Origin: Mytilisepta virgata
Taxonomy: Eukaryota; Mollusca; Bivalvia; Mytilida; Mytilidae
DNA: 64,000 bases
NCBI GenBank assembly: GCA_028015205.1
Contig: CM051511.1
Coordinates: forward strand, 30,186,001 to 30,250,000
Direction of reading: 5' to 3'
In this document: positions 11,103-20,817 of the stretch, piece after piece
How positions within the stretch are numbered: the first letter of the stretch is position 1
How the letters are laid out: the number at the start of each line of letters is the position of its first letter
Program-made: the position numbers and the translations under genes
The notes under the pieces: model-generated
Told to the model about the DNA's origin: nothing
Databases searched by the model: none
Seen by the model: only the letters and a program-made list of their open reading frames with translations

Positions 11103-13689
11103 TGTTGTTTAAAAATAGAAGCTTAGATATATTCGAATGGTAATAAATACGCAAGTCTTCTAAAATCATGCAATTTTCATATCATAACAAAAGCTTTATC
11201 TTTTATTTATATTGGCCACTGCATCCATGCTCTTTATTCATTGCAATCATTTACTTAAAAAAAACCATGATATTGGATGTTTAATTTGGTTGATGTATAC
11301 CAACAGAAGTAGAGGAATCGTAATAGGTATTAACAAAATGAAAGAAACTTGTCTAAGATCTAAATAATAAAAATTGCTGAGAGGCCACCGAAAAAGTGTT
11401 ATACACCATATCACCGAATAACTATGAATTAGTCGCAGCTTATAACTGCCGAGATTTTGTGACCAAAAATATTACGTGATGGAAGAACAAACAAGGAAAA
11501 CCTCTATACCCAGAATTATCATGAGCAGACATATAATAACATATACAGTACCTTGCTCTGGATCTCTTGAAACTGGTGTTGTATAATCCTGAAATAATCA
11601 ATTGCATTTGAATGTAACTTTCATTACATAAGTAGGTGAGTAATATGTCTTTGTACAAACTAATAACCCGAAAGCTATAACTGGTACAGAAACCCAATCC
11701 TGGAAGACATTTAGCCATATCTGTTGAGCAGAATGTTTCAATTTAAATATAATTACATGATACGTAAAATTTCACAAATTTAATTTATTTCGGTATTTTG
11801 TCATACTTTTTATTGAGGAGGGCGTGGTGTCTCCACATAATTCTGAAAGAGGACCACCAGCTTAGTCTGATCCTGAACAGAGATTGCGGACAATCGTTAG
11901 ATTGTAGGAGTAACATTTATTAGTGGGTTATATATTAAAAGATTGTTTTTTTTTAAACTAGGTCTTTAATGGCGCATAAGTTTCTGACAAGAATATTTGT
12001 AATATACATATTTTCAAATCTATTCCTGAATTATACTAAATTTCCACATCGGATTCCTTAATTATACAAAGTTTAGATTAGCTCACAACACAGTTAGCTG
12101 GCAGTCCCCGGGTGGCAGTCATCAGATAACCGTTCTGAACCATCGCTACAAACGTAGATTTTAAATGGCTTGACTGTTTAGCTCAACCAGAGTTCAATGT
12201 CACTGGTAGTTTTCCTGAGAAACATATGGTGGGAAGTAATTATGTAAAGTTTTGTTTCATTTTAATGAACACTGTAGGAGATTTTGCCTTCCAAAACTGT
12301 CCAGATTTCCAATTACAAGCTTCCCCATATATAGGGCTTGGACAAAAACAGTTCATTTCATTCCATGGACAGATTGATATCGTAACCTTGTAAGTGGACA
12401 GACAGAGTGCAGAACCCAAAATATATCCTATGGAAAGGGTAAGATGCCTATACACTATTCCATAAAATAAGACAATTCTTAGCCATTTCCATAAAGGATT
12501 GATTTAATTTAGTCCCAAGTTTCTAAGTACGGTAGATGATTTAAGGAAATAATCTGCAGATACTAAAAATTTTTACTGATTTTTATTATAGTTAGTTTGG
12601 AAAGAGGAACATTCAAATAACATTTCAAAAATGGCCTTGTGGTTTAAGAGAACTTTGAAATTTCTCTACTGATTTTTATAAACCAGCATAGTCGAAATAA
12701 CTGAAAATAACTTAAAAACAGTACAACTAATTGAATTTCCCATAAAATCACAAAATGAACATGCTTATACCTACGGTCTACTATGGCTTCACAAGCTTCG
12801 GTTATTGCTGCAGGGTCATTTCAAAAAAATGTCATGGATGCAAAATCCGAGTTACAATAAAATTCTTATAGATTATTAAAGAATATAACCTTGACAACAA
12901 TAATATGTATTACACCAAAGATGAAATTGCAATTATGTCAAACAATTGCTATTTGCAAACAGTTAATGACATTAATATATGTTTGTCAGGTAATTTTCCT
13001 TAAAGGGCCTGTCAGGATACATGTATTTACCAAAGATTTGTAATCATTGAAATTCCCTTAGCAAAAGAACAGATATTTCACAATTGATTAATTTAATGTA
13101 TTGTTCCTGAATACTTTTCCCAAAATTTAAATGTCTCAGAGTTTTCCCTGATTGCAATGGCTGAAATTCAATTGCTCCAAAATATGATTTTTTTATAGTT
13201 GATTACTTAAATATAAATATGTGGCTGCAACTCACTTTTCTCAAAACTTAAATAAATGTTATTTACAAAAAAAACTGGATTAAAATTGTGTCATTCAGCA
13301 TTTCACATGTACAACAGACCTACACGATTGTCTATGAAATATTGTAATCCAGCAAAAGGTGTCAGGAGATCTCGCTTTATAAAAGTAAATTCTCCAAATC
13401 TATAGGTTTTTATTAAAAAAAAAATGAATTTCTGCGACTACACAAATAATGCAATTGATTGACGCCAAAATGAACAGGGTTTAGAGTCTCATAGTGTTTA
13501 ATAATATATTGAAGGTTTGTTGAAATCGCCTGTTCTAAACTAAAAGTATTGTAGCTTATCTGCATTTATGATTTTTTAAGTTTAAACTTAAACTTTTCCC
13601 CAAAATAAACTATATGTCTGTGTCTGACACAAACATAAATAGGCATCAGAGTCCAATATTGTTTAGGTAAAAACCAGGTCAGTGTTCTC
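11103..13689. other. No recognised gene
   Basis: 2.6 kb of AT-rich DNA. Open frames at 11440-11718 and 12240-12455 (minus) have no recognised domain, splice context or repeats supporting them. Confidence 0.45.
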
Positions 13690-13960
13690 CACAGAAATTT
13701 TGCATAGCATCATAAACTCCTCTATCATTGTTAGTTTTATGCATTTTATTTCTTTACAGTATTATCATATATAGTGTGTAAATGCAGAACAAGGTTTTAT
13801 AGTTTTGTCTTCCAAAACTTGGAGCCCACATGCATTGTACTTTGAGGTTAAGAATTTAAGCTTGTGTCATAAACTCTTCTTTTATTTTCATTTATGCATT
13901 ATATTTCTATACAGTATAATCATACTATGTATGTATATTTGCAATAAGGTTTTAGACATT
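13690..13960. repeat. Degenerate tandem repeat, period about 155 bp
   Basis: GCATTTTATTTCTTTACAG at 13741 and GCATTATATTTCTATACAG at 13896 anchor two diverged units, each preceded by a CATAAACTC word. Related sequence occurs near 23845-23925. The period is close to that of the HINE-like cores, but no element ends are visible. Confidence 0.5.
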
Positions 13961-14289
13961 TTTAAAAATTTGTTAATTCAAACCTGAATACCTCTTTCAA
14001 TTTATGCTATATTCAAAAAGATTTTTCTTTTGAAAAATATTTAATAAAGTTACAAAAATAATAGAATTTAGATAATCAAATTGCGTTCTTCTAATTTGAG
14101 AATTACAATTAAAACTGGTAGATGGTCAAACATATGCAGACATCATCAAACTTGTACAATGTCCAATATGACTAGTGGAGATGTATTGTATCTCTGTTTG
14201 TTTTTCCAGATGATAGCATTAGAGAAATTTGAAACAAACTTTTTTTCCATAATGTGACATCCCATAGCCTCGTGTTTTAAGGATAACAG

Positions 14290-15408
14290 GGCTTAATAAT
14301 GACAAGACGTTTTACTATTTATTCTAACTTTAAGATATCTAATAAACTTTATCAGATATCTCATATAGTTTATAAGATATCTTATATAGTTTATAGGGGC
14401 CTCGGTGGCCGAGTGGTCTAGGTAGTTCGTCATAACTACTAATGATCACTAACCTATCAACGCTGGGGTTGTGAGTTCGAATCTCACCTGTGGCGGGGTG
14501 TGTTCGACTCTGATCTTAATTGACAAGGAACGCAATTTTCCTACCGAAGGTCGGTGGTTCTCTCCGGGTACTCCGGCTTCCTCCACCAATAACAACTGGC
14601 CGCCGCGAAATAGCCAAATGTGCTGAAAACGGCGTTAAACCCCAACCAACCAAACCTATATAGTTTATAAGATATCTTATATAGTTTATAAGATATCTCA
14701 TATAATTTTCTTTATAAGATATCTTATATATTATATAAGATATCTTATAAACTATATGAGATATCTTATAAACTATATAAGATATCTTATAAATTATATG
14801 AGATATCTTATAAAGTATATAAGATATCTTATATAAAAAATATTTATAACATATCTTATAAACTTTATAAGATATCTTATATACTTTATGAGATATCTTA
14901 TATACTTTATAAGATATCTTATAAACTTTAGAATATATCTTATAAAGTATATAAGATATCTTATAAAGTTTATAAGATATCTTATAAAGTTTATAAGATA
15001 TCTTATAAAAACTAGATTATATAAGATATCTTATATATTATATGAGATATCTTATATACTTTATATACTTTATAAGATATCTTACATAGATATAATTTAT
15101 AAGATATCTCATATAATTTTCTTTATAAGATATCTTATATATTATATAAGATATCTTATAAACTATATGAGATATCTTATAAACTATATAAGATATCTTA
15201 TAAATTATATGAGATATCTTATAAAGTATATAAGATATCTTATATAAAAAATATTTATAAGATATCTTATAAACTTTATGAGATATCTTATATACTTTAT
15301 AAGATATCTTATAAAAACTAGATTATATAAGATATCTTATATATTATATGAGATATCTTATATATTATATGAGATATCTTGAAGTAAGAATAAATAGTAA
15401 AACGGCTT
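14290..15408. repeat. Palindromic GATATC satellite array enclosed by terminal inverted repeats
   Basis: About forty units of the self-complementary core TATAAGATATCTTATA alternate with short A/T spacers, giving a period near 20 bp. Both flanks carry the same sequence in opposite orientation: CGTTTTACTATTTATTCT on the left (about 14308-14325) and its reverse complement on the right (about 15386-15403). Weaker similarity extends to TTAATAATGACAAG on the left. The whole array therefore behaves like one TIR-bounded element whose interior is a palindromic satellite. A block of about 190 bp beginning at 14691 is repeated at about 15102, a higher-order duplication 411 bp apart. The long frame here (14888-15247, repeated RYLI) is a product of the repeat. 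Confidence 0.85.
14396..14656 (+). mobile_element. tRNA-derived SINE inserted in the satellite array
   Basis: The head resembles a tRNA with a long variable arm: an A-box-like TGGCCGAGTGGTCTAGG near 14408 and a B-box-like GTTCGAATCTC near 14475. The body ends with AACTGGCCGCCGCGAAATAG, GTTAAACCCCAAC and a CAAC/CAAAC tail, as in mollusc SINEs of the Meta-SINE type (established family knowledge). Perfect 13-bp target duplications TATATAGTTTATA lie at 14383-14395 and 14657-14669. They show that the insertion entered the already formed array. Not a functional tRNA: the anticodon arm does not fold. Confidence 0.9.
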
Positions 15409-15718
15409 GCCATACTTAATCGTACATTGTAATATCACATTATACTTTCTTTTTATATATCTTTCCTGTTCATTTCCTTGTATGTTCTGTACTTTGTACA
15501 TGTGTCCTAATTCTAAACATGCTATGTCTGAGAGATGTTCAATAAAAACTAGATTCATGGTCTGTTTTTCACCGCAAAAAGCATGAAATGTCAACAGTGA
15601 GTTGACCAAAAAGATGTTTGTCTTAAAAATAACAATAAATTTATGGTAGGCTGACTTTTTAGGGGTGGGTGGGATGAAAATCTATTGATTAATTTTCATT
15701 GGCCTAAGTATCAGTAGA
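15409..15718. other. No recognised gene
   Basis: Spacer between the satellite element and the next HINE-like copy. A minus-strand frame at 15358-15609 starts inside the array and has no recognised product. Confidence 0.45.
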
Positions 15719-16410
15719 TATACCTTCACTTTCGAATGAATGTTCGGGTATATTGTCGTTGTGGTTGTCAATCCGTCCGTCTGTCCATCACACTTTCTTG
15801 CGACACAAACTCCTCCTTCACTTTTGAATTTTTACCAATGTTTTTTGTGCCATATTGTTGCTTACTAACTGTAGAATCGCAATAAGGTTTTGGAATTCCA
15901 AATTTTTAAAAGAGGGCCTGGGAGGGACCAAAAAGGGCCAAATTATACAAAGAGCGAGGTGTGAACTCCTCTTTAATTTCTGAATTTAAACTATTTTTAT
16001 TGTTGCCATATTGTTTCTTACCAACTGTAGATGCACAATAAGGTTTTGGAATTTCAAATTTTTTAAAAGGGGATGGGAGGGACCAAAAATGTCAGAAACG
16101 GAAAAAAGGCATAATTACTAAAATAACTGTCATATGGTTGCTTGCTAACTGCAGATGCGCAAGAGGTTTTGCAATTCCAAATTTCTAAAAGGTGTCTGGG
16201 AGGGACCAAAAAGGGCCAAAATAGACAAAGAGCCTTGTGATGCTAACTCCTATTTAATTTTTGAATTTAAATCATTTTTATTGTTGCTTACCAACTGCAC
16301 ATGCGCAATAAGGTTTTGGAATTCCAATTTTTTTAAATGGGGTGGGAGGGACCAAAAAGGGCCGAAACAGAAAAAGATCATAATTACTAAAATTTTATCT
16401 TAAGAAAAAA
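15719..16410 (+). mobile_element. HINE-like element, family D, copy 1 (truncated)
   Basis: The left end TATACC followed by CACTTTCGAATGAA and TTCGGGTATATTGTCG matches, in reverse orientation, the right end of 33771-34499. Next comes a GTCCGTCTGTCCATC microsatellite, then core units anchored by AATAAGGTTTTGGAATT at about 15881, 16038 and 16309. The copy runs into the family C element at 16416. A short inverted family D fragment continues from 17527, so the family C insertion sits in a rearranged family D copy. Confidence 0.7.
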
Positions 16411-16415
16411 TAAAA

Positions 16416-17526
16416 TGCTCCGCTAGGCGCAGCTTGAAACGACCGCAGAGGTCAAACCCTGAACAGTTGTATCAAAGAACCCCCATAATTCAATTTTTAA
16501 TGAAATCAAACAAAGTTTCATTTTGAACGTTAAGGACCTCAATGTGGATAAATTTAAACACAAGGCCCAAAATCCAAAAATCTAAATACATAGTTAGATT
16601 CAGGATACCAAAGAACCCCATATATTAAATTTTTGTTAAAATCAAACAAAGAGTGATTTTGGACCCTGATTTGTACCAACTTAATACTGGGCCCATAATC
16701 AAAAATCTAAATACATGTTTAGATTCAGCATATCAAAGAACCCCAAGTTTGGACCCCGATTTGGACCAACTTGAAAACTGGGCCCATAATCAAAAAACTA
16801 AGTACATGTTTAGATTCAGCATATCAAAGAACCCCAAGAATTCAATTTTTGTTAAAATCAAACTAAGTTTAATTTTGGACCCTTTGGACCTTAATGTAGA
16901 CCAATTTGAAAACGGGACCAAAAATTAAGAATCTAAATACACGGTTAGATTTGGCATATCAAAGAACCCCAATAGTTCAATTTTCGATGAAATCAAACAA
17001 AGTTTAATTTTGGACCTAATTCCTAAACTGTTGGGACCAAAACTCCCAAAATCAATTCCAACCTTCCTTTTGTGGTCATAAACCTTGTGTTTAAATTTCA
17101 TAGATTTCTATTTACTTATACTAAAGTTATTGTGCAAAAACCAAGAAAAATGCTTATTTGGACCCTTTTTTAGCCCCTTATTCCTAAACTGTTGGGACCA
17201 AAACTCCCAACCTTCCTTTTGTGGTCATAAACCTTGTGTTAAAATTTCATAGATTTCTATTTACTTATACTAGAATTATTGTGTGAAAACCAAGAAAAAT
17301 GCTTATTGGGCCCTTTTTTGGAACCTAATTCTTAAACCGTTGGGACCAAAACTCCCAAAATCAATCCCAACCTTCCTTTTGTGGTCATAAACCTTGTGTT
17401 TAAAGTTCATAGATTTCTATTAACTTATACTAAAGTTATAGTGCGAAAACCAAATGTCTTTGGACGATGACGACGACGACGCCAACGTCATACCAATATA
17501 CGACCGCAAAAATTTTGCGGTCGTAT
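16416..17526 (+). mobile_element. HINE-like element, family C, copy 2 (full ends)
   Basis: The left end is a stem-loop, GCTCCGC-TAG-GCGCAGC with one mismatch, followed by a diverged subterminal repeat (ACGACCGCAG). The right end is the palindrome ATACGACCGC-AAAAATTTT-GCGGTCGTAT followed by an A run. Just inside the right end is a GACGACGACGAC microsatellite. Core units of about 160 bp repeat in between. The element is non-coding. A run borders are present on both sides, as in the copy at 58267-60881. I infer a Helentron-type (HINE) element; the superfamily assignment is not proven by this sequence alone. Confidence 0.75.
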
Positions 17527-18159
17527 AAAAATTTGGAATTCCAAAACCTTATTGCGCATAATCAGCTCCCGCACTCTGTGAAAAATGTTTCCGTCGTTAA
17601 TTATCATTACGGATCTTTACACTCCTGCTTATCTCTCGCATGCAAGAATTTTTTTGTTAGAAGTTTTTATTTTGTGATAACGAGAATACCCTCTAAACTT
17701 GTTTAAAATAAGTTTGGTTTTTGGTCTTCCAAATGTTTCGGTTTTAATGCTGCTGACAAGAGTTAACTCCTTGAAATGCGTCGTATACAGCATAGCATAA
17801 ATTTACTATATCTAATATTTGGATTGTTATTTTTTTAACAACTTTGAAATAAAAAATGTTGTTTTCAACTTACGTGGAGTTACAATTGGTCCACTTGACG
17901 CACTGTGATTTATTTTATAATTACACCTTATGTAAGAATCCTGGGTTTTGATTGGTTGATAGCCAGTGTATTTTTCACCAATTTACTTTTATCAAATGAA
18001 TATCGTTCATTTTTAAACAGCGCCGGGGTATATGCAAAAAGGATATGCCTTTTTTACCCGCTCTGCCGTGGTATTTGCAAAATAAATACTCTATCCGACT
18101 GGATGCTTGTAATGTCACGATCATCAATGCGTTTTGTACGTTAACATTCGGTGTAATTA
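17527..18159. other. Inverted family D fragment, then no recognised gene
   Basis: 17527-17575 carries TTTGGAATTCCAAAACCTTA, the reverse complement of the family D core. The rest has small open frames (17467-17706 partly in the repeat, 17905-18144) without recognised products. Confidence 0.4.
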
Positions 18160-18304
18160 AACAGATATAGCATGTTCTTGAGGGGTATTTGCGAAAAATA
18201 CCAGTCTTGAGAATGAATTTCCCTCGCCTTACGGCTTGCGAAATTTAACATTCTCTCGACTGGTATTTTTCGCAAATACCCCTCCTTAACATGATATATC
18301 TGTT
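18160..18304. repeat. Foldback (long inverted repeat) with about 62-bp arms
   Basis: The left arm begins AACAGATATAGCATGTTC, and its reverse complement closes the segment at 18304. Both arms contain GGGGTATTTGCGAAAAATAC followed by CAGTC, with few mismatches. The loop is short and GC-richer (CCTCGCCTTACGGCTTGC near 18223-18240). No terminal target duplication is obvious. Confidence 0.85.
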
Positions 18305-18400
18305 CAATATGTTACTGTACTGTAAGGATACAGTTGCAATACAAATCATTAATCAACAACATGAAAATCAAACATTGTCATTCAACAAATAATAAATAAA

Positions 18401-18522
18401 AGGAATAAGTAACGAATAAGGAATAAGGAATAAGTAACGAATAAGGAATAAGTAACGAATAAGGAATGAGTAACGAAATAAGGAATGAGTAACGAATAAG
18501 GAATAAGTAACGAATAAGTAAC
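18401..18522 (+). repeat. Minisatellite of GGAATAAGTAACGAATAA units
   Basis: Six to seven near-perfect copies of a unit alternating GGAATAAG/GGAATGAG and TAACGAAT, period about 18-25 bp. Confidence 0.9.
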
Positions 18523-19239
18523 CAACTTGACGACCCTTAAAATCTGCAACTCATAAAATGATCAATGAATAAATAAATAAATAAAAATTAACAAAAAAAT
18601 TAAAAACATTAAAATTAAAAAAACAACATCAGATGAAAGAAAAAGGTTTGTTGTTTGTCCTATAATTATTATCTGCAATACATAAACGTTATCAAACGCT
18701 GGACGTCATGACGTTGCCTGAAAAAATCACCAAAATTAGTAGCTTGATTGTATCTTCAGCAGCAGATACAACGAAATCAAGCATGGGGACCCCCAAATAT
18801 TTTTATATTATCAGAAAGCTGGTGGATGAAGCAATGTAATTTTAGTTTTTCAAGAAACTGTAGGATTAACATCAATGGTTTTTATAGACTTTTCGAGCAA
18901 ATTGTCGAAAAATTGATGTTGTCCCTATATATCCTATGTTAAAAGTTGATTTCAGAACGCATTTTCAAAGGGTTATAGCAAAGAAAGAAGTATGGGTACC
19001 CCCATTTTTTATTTCATATTCCAATGTATTTCGACTAGCTTCACATATTGCCAAAAAATTAGAAAACTGTAGGATACCTTCAATTACTTTGCCTTCACCT
19101 TAAGGCAGGTTCACTAAGTTTGTAGGTGTCAGATTGAATATTAGGTCAACAAGGTGTTTTATGACTGTTGCACGTCTATCACTTCTCTTGAATTTCAGAA
19201 ATTGTACTAAACTGTACTGCAGCGCTACTACATGTACAA
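18523..19239. other. No recognised gene; expected site of any downstream Roc-COR exon
   Basis: This lies beyond the visible 3' end of the minus-strand Roc-COR gene. I could not identify a continuing exon. The frame at 18748-18942 (plus) is unrecognised. Confidence 0.35.
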
Positions 19240-19746
19240 GAGAATATTAAGAATATTAAGGTTCGCAAAAGTATAGCTTATGAATGAATTAACATTTCAA
19301 AATTTTGAGATTTCTTTACAGATCGATATGTGTAATTTAGAACATTTTGTGATCAATGCATCCCATCATTGTCTTCACAATTATATTTTTCAGTTTTTAG
19401 ATTTCTTCTTTCAACTCTAATTTTTGGGGTCTTCAATTTACCATGGCAACATTTCCCTTTCACATTATACTGAAGAATATTAAGAATTTTAAAGTTTGCA
19501 AACGTATAGCTTATGAATGAATTAACATTTTCAATTTTTTAGATTTATTTACAGATTGATATGTGTAATTTAAACTTACGTCATTTTGTTCTTTCTGAAA
19601 CCAAGTCTTCAGCAAATCTTGTGATAAATGCATCGAATCATGCTCTTCACAATGATATTTTTCATTTTTCAGACTTCTTTCTTCAACTCTACCTTTTCTG
19701 TTTTTGTAGTCACCATGGCAACATTTCCCTTTCACATCATACTGAA
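19240..19746. repeat. Tandem partial duplication at the 3' end of the COR exon
   Basis: 19240-19473 repeats 19474-19746 with an offset of about 233 bp. Both copies contain TATAGCTTATGAATGAATTA, GATATGTGTAATTTA and CCATGGCAACATTTCCCTTT. The distal copy lacks about 40 bp around the exon end and its splice donor, and has frame-breaking differences, so it looks like a decayed duplicate of the exon tail plus adjacent intron. Confidence 0.8.
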
Positions 19747-20785
19747 GCTGTACACGATACATGTTTCTGATATTTTCAATAATAGTTTTCAATTCATCAC
19801 TAATTCGCAGGCATATATTCTCAACACCCGGGCTTAAATAATGAATCTGAACTGCGACACAGTTTCTTGCAAAACAAAGAAATAGTTTTTTGTCGGTGCT
19901 GTTCGTATCTGGATAAAAAACTCCAATTCCATGATAAAATGCAAGATTGTTTGAGTTTTGTTCATTGCAAACAGAATAATTTCTTATAAATTCAAAGAAT
20001 ATATAATTGAAAAATGCAATGGGAAGAAATGAAAACTCTAGAATTAACCAGGGCGTGTTTGTATGTTCTTCATTTAATCCACAAATATTTTCAATTCTGG
20101 TCTTTGGGATTTTTCTTTTGATCATGAATGGAATGTAATACGATCTTTCATTTTCCGTTTCATTTAGTCCCTGTGGTCTTATCATAATGTTAAACTTTTC
20201 CATTAATTTCAAAATGTAACTTGTTTGTTGTTCAGACATCTTTAGATTTGGATCCTTTTTCCACAGTTGTTGTAATAAATGTGGACGGACTTCTCCAGTT
20301 TCTGTCAGCTGTCTCCAGTCATCAGAATTTTCTATCTCATCATCAATCTTTTCGGAGACTAAACATTTGAAAACATCTATAAGCCATGTTGGATTCAGTA
20401 TGATGAAGTCTTTCAACTCTTCATAAAATATCATATGACCAAGGTCATTCTGATATTTCAAGAATTCCAAAACTTCTTTCTCGTCATTTACATTAGAAAT
20501 ACTGGAATATTTTAGCATTACATTAAATTCTAAAATGTTAATATCAGGTTTCAGCAGATGTATTGTTCTCTCCAAAGGAATCCAACGTAGAGGTGTCATC
20601 TTGTTCCATACTGTCATTCTTTGAGCAACCTGAAATATTTTTTGTCTCAGTTCATTCATTTCTTCATCGGATGACTCCTTATTTGAAAGGAAATTCTGGG
20701 CAAATATATGCCTCCGTTTTTCTTGATGTTGTACAAGGTTCCTTATATCTGTCTTGAAATCTTCCTTTTTTTTCTTCAGATTGTC
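19580..20785 (-). CDS. Roc-COR family protein, COR-domain exon (partial gene)
   Basis: A 402-codon exon bounded by an acceptor (GAAACAG/GAC at 20786) and a strong donor (GAC/GTAAGT, donor at 19579-19578), both in phase 0. Reading beyond the donor meets a stop at 19511. The protein starts with a charged helix (DNLKKKKEDFK), then matches the COR dimerisation domain: PLRWIPLE at about residues 85-92, ALF-like helix segments, and the hallmark IILNPTWLIDVFKCLVS at about residues 150-166. A Cys/His-containing tail (YHCEEHDSMH) closes the exon. In Roc-COR proteins the COR domain follows the GTPase and mediates dimerisation. The exon joins in frame to 23387-23514. The window gives no view of C-terminal effector domains. 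Assignment to the family is firm; the specific orthologue is unknown. Confidence 0.88.
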
Positions 20786-20817
20786 CTGTTTCAAAAAAAT
20801 GAATTGACTTAATACAA

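Noticed and set aside
14396..14490. Possible tRNA gene with A and B boxes
   Set aside because: The cloverleaf does not fold, and the segment is followed by a SINE body with target duplications, so it is a SINE head.
14888..15247. 119-codon frame of repeated RYLI peptides
   Set aside because: It is the translation of the GATATC satellite; period and composition follow the repeat and no start context or domain exists.
17905..18144. 79-codon plus-strand frame
   Set aside because: No domain, no splice context, adjacent to a foldback; not distinguishable from chance.
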